From: Deltaproteobacteria bacterium
Lineage (GTDB): Bacteria > Desulfobacterota > Syntrophia > Syntrophales > UBA2210
Assembly (NCBI GenBank): GCA_016935935.1
Contig: JAFGPZ010000044.1
Coordinates: 1-7,952, forward strand
Length of the DNA: 7,952 nucleotides
Direction: 5' to 3'
Below, one piece after another: positions 6,241 to 7,952 of this stretch. The translations under genes and the position numbers were made by a program. Numbering within the stretch: position 1 is the first letter of the stretch; each line of letters opens with the position of its first letter. The notes beneath the pieces are model-generated. The model did no database searches. It saw only the letters and a list, made by a program, of their open reading frames with translations, and had not been told where the DNA came from.

Positions 6241-6846
6241 ATGCAAACCAAAGGTGTTCTGTCGGAATTGAAAGAAAGAGAAAGACAGGTCCGGCGTGAT
6301 ATCATTATCGATGCCGCGGAGCAAGAGTTCGCGGAAAAGCCTTTCGATAAAGTCTCCATGAGGGCCATTGCCCGACGCGCCGGCATATCACCCGCCATCA
6401 TCTATCAGCATTTTCCGGATCAGCAGACACTCTTTGTCGAAACGTTCGAGAAGGGGACAGACGAGTTTTTTGAGAAGATATTCACCACCATCAACGAGTC
6501 GTCTGACGGGGCCCTGGAAGAGATTATTGCCATCTATGTCGAATTCTTTACCTATCATGACCAGTATTTCAGGATGATGATGAATTTTTTCTTAAGCGCC
6601 GCCGTGGACCCCGTGCTTTTTGAAAAGCTCACCGTGATCGAACGAAAAATTCTCGATCACATGGATATCACTTTCCAGAAAATGAACGTGGAAGGCAACA
6701 TCCGGGACCACTCCCACACACTGTTTGCGGCGTTGAGCGGCATTGTGGCCACGTTCCGAAACCATCCGACAAAGCGCACCGAGCAGGTCCTGCAGCACCG
6801 GCATAAAATAGCCAACCATCTGGCACAACTCTTCATAAACTCTTAA
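6241..6846 (+). CDS. TetR-family transcriptional regulator
   Basis: The product is 201 aa, normal for the family. The N-terminal DNA-binding domain spans about 17-65: RRDIIIDAAEQEFAEKPFDK (helix 1), SMRAIARRAGIS (helix 2 of the HTH) and PAIIYQHFPDQQTLF, the recognition helix followed by the typical 'Y.HF..K..L' end. The C-terminal part (about 70-200) is all-helical and should form the ligand pocket and dimer interface. It is rich in Phe and Met (YFRMMMNFFLSAA), suggesting a hydrophobic effector such as an acyl-CoA. A GAGGGG ribosome site lies about 5 bases before the ATG. The gene is 131 bases upstream of an acyl-CoA synthetase whose promoter carries operator-like repeats, so this regulator probably represses that gene. 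The effector is not identifiable from sequence. Confidence 0.92.
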   Translation: MQTKGVLSELKERERQVRRDIIIDAAEQEFAEKPFDKVSMRAIARRAGISPAIIYQHFPDQQTLFVETFEKGTDEFFEKIFTTINESSDGALEEIIAIYVEFFTYHDQYFRMMMNFFLSAAVDPVLFEKLTVIERKILDHMDITFQKMNVEGNIRDHSHTLFAALSGIVATFRNHPTKRTEQVLQHRHKIANHLAQLFINS

Positions 6847-6881
6847 TATCCTTTAATCAATTGCAGAAGAACAAAAATGCC

Positions 6882-6922
6882 TTGACTTATAAACACCGTT
6901 TATTTATGTAAACATCGTTCTA
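6882..6922 (+). promoter_or_regulatory. Acyl-CoA synthetase promoter with two TetR-type operator elements
   Basis: TTGACT (6882-6887) and TATGTA (6905-6910) are 17 bases apart. The spacer holds ATAAAC-ACC-GTTTAT (6889-6903), a perfect inverted repeat. A second, partly symmetric copy, TAAAC-ATC-GTTCT (6909-6921), starts exactly 19 bases after the matching TAAAC at 6890. The elements cover the spacer, the -10 and the likely start site, where repressor binding would prevent transcription. The TetR encoded just upstream is the natural candidate, though binding is inferred. Confidence 0.65.
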
Positions 6923-6977
6923 GCAGACCGTGAAGAACATACCCATTCTGGGCTGAAAAGGGGCGGGAGGTCATCAC

Positions 6978-7952
6978 ATGTGCATGTCTGAGGCTGTTGC
7001 GGCGAAACAAACTGTTGCCACCGATATGGATACATTTTTCAATCCGTCTTCCGTGGTAGTCATCGGAGCATCTAACGCGATGTTTAATCTGGGCGCGACC
7101 ATCTGTAAAGTCCTCACCGAGGATGTGGGCTATCCCGGCCGGGTGTATGCCGTCAACCGCGCCGGAGAGGATGTCTGCGGCGCCAGGGGATTCCGGGCAC
7201 TCGACGATATTGGCGAACCCATCGATGTGGCGGTGATCATCACGCCCGCGTTTGTGGTTCCGGGATTTGTCCGGCAATGCGGCGAAAGAGGCATTCGTAA
7301 CGTTATCATTGAAAGCTCGGGATTCGCGGAAGAGGGCGATGAGGGCAGGCGTCTCCAACGGGAAATCGACGAAGTCATGCGTCTGTACCGGATACGCATC
7401 ATCGGCCCGAACTGTCTGGGCGTTTTTGACAGCGACACCAGGTTCTGCACCATGTACGGCTCCAACCACCTCGCCCCTCTGGTCATCCGGCACCCCGGCT
7501 CTGTCTCGTACGTCGTGCAAAGCGGCGGCGTCGGCGCGCTGATCGTGGAGCGCCTGATAGAAGACGTTTCGGGCATCAATAAGCTGGTTTCACTGGGCAA
7601 CAAGGCGGATCTGGATGAAGCGGATTTCATCGATTATTTCGATACGGACCGGACAAAGGTTATCGCGCTCTATCTCGAAAGCGTGGAAGACGGTCGAAAG
7701 CTGATGCAGTCCGTCCGGCGGACGCTCAAACCGGTGCTGGTTTACAAGTCGGGCAAAAGCGAGGCCGGAAGCAGGGCCATCATGTCGCACACGGCGGGAA
7801 TGGCTCAGAACGACGCGGTCTTCGACAAGGCCTGCCGCCAGGCGGGCATGATCCGACTCCATTCGCCGGAAGAACTGTGCGTGCTGCCGAAGATGCTGAC
7901 GGAAATGCCCCTCCTTTCCGGGAATCGCATCGCCGTCTTTACCAACTCCGGC
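6978..7952 (+). CDS. NDP-forming acyl-CoA synthetase (acetate-CoA ligase, ADP-forming family), N-terminal part
   Basis: The frame starts at ATG 6978 (GGGAGG 7 bases before) and is still open at the window end: 325 residues of a protein that in fused forms reaches about 700. Residues about 18-120 are a CoA-binding Rossmann-like domain with VVIGASN (27-33) and the DVAVIITPA strand. About 141-148 is IIGPNCLG. About 175-320 is the succinyl-CoA-ligase-like domain, with VVQSGGVGAL (Q181-S-G-G), SLGNKADLDEADF (from 205) and SHTAGM. H271 of that last motif fits the active-site histidine that is phosphorylated in this superfamily. The reaction is acyl-CoA + ADP + Pi to acid + CoA + ATP, or its reverse. 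The ATP-grasp part, if fused, lies beyond the window. The substrate could be acetate, propionate or an aromatic acid. The gene is visibly more GC-rich than the toxin-antitoxin genes. Confidence 0.9.
   Translation, partial: MCMSEAVAAKQTVATDMDTFFNPSSVVVIGASNAMFNLGATICKVLTEDVGYPGRVYAVNRAGEDVCGARGFRALDDIGEPIDVAVIITPAFVVPGFVRQCGERGIRNVIIESSGFAEEGDEGRRLQREIDEVMRLYRIRIIGPNCLGVFDSDTRFCTMYGSNHLAPLVIRHPGSVSYVVQSGGVGALIVERLIEDVSGINKLVSLGNKADLDEADFIDYFDTDRTKVIALYLESVEDGRKLMQSVRRTLKPVLVYKSGKSEAGSRAIMSHTAGMAQNDAVFDKACRQAGMIRLHSPEELCVLPKMLTEMPLLSGNRIAVFTNSG

Noticed and set aside
6900..7520. Minus-strand open frame of 206 codons opposite the acyl-CoA synthetase
   Set aside because: It mirrors a GC-rich, strongly recognisable plus-strand gene, and its product (rich in D, R, H and V) has no family features.

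Overview
The window looks like a chromosomal segment of an anaerobic Gram-negative bacterium, most likely a deltaproteobacterium (Desulfobacterota, of the Syntrophus/Desulfobacterales/Geobacter kind). This is inferred from gene content: an exported protein with a beta-rich module and Ig-like repeats, a secreted zinc-hydrolase-like protein with an H-x3-D-x5-H motif, and an NDP-forming acyl-CoA synthetase behind a TetR regulator are a familiar mix in that group. No rRNA, tRNA, IS element, integrase or CRISPR array is visible.

Left edge (1-597): the C-terminal tail of a class V aminotransferase ends at 105. About 490 bases without a gene follow. They hold a strong GC-rich hairpin (174-209) and, further on, a textbook intrinsic terminator (393-427) with no gene directly in front of it, so a small RNA or a long 3' UTR is possible.

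Exported-protein cluster (598-4714): three same-strand genes with short gaps (54 and 22 bases), each starting with a signal peptide. They encode an Ig/PKD-repeat protein with an NTF2-like tail, a small carboxypeptidase-regulatory-like (CarboxypepD_reg) protein, and a 647-residue protein whose N-terminal half resembles zinc-dependent phospholipase C / S1-P1 nuclease enzymes. They probably form one operon acting in the envelope or outside the cell.

Toxin-antitoxin module (4814-6026): a small MqsR-like (RelE/BECR-fold) toxin is followed 3 bases later by an antitoxin with three parts: an MqsA/YgiT-like zinc ribbon with one altered ligand, an Xre helix-turn-helix, and a C-terminal Panacea (DUF4065, SocA-like) domain. 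A perfect 14-bp palindrome lies in the promoter just before the toxin start, and the toxin has no Shine-Dalgarno. This is the most interesting system here. The parts are known, but this combination deserves a closer look. The module is more AT-rich than the genes to its right.

Right edge (6241-7952): a TetR-family regulator, then a promoter carrying two operator-like elements 19 bp apart, then the first 325 residues of an NDP-forming acyl-CoA synthetase that runs off the end. This looks like local TetR control of an acyl-CoA or organic-acid pathway.
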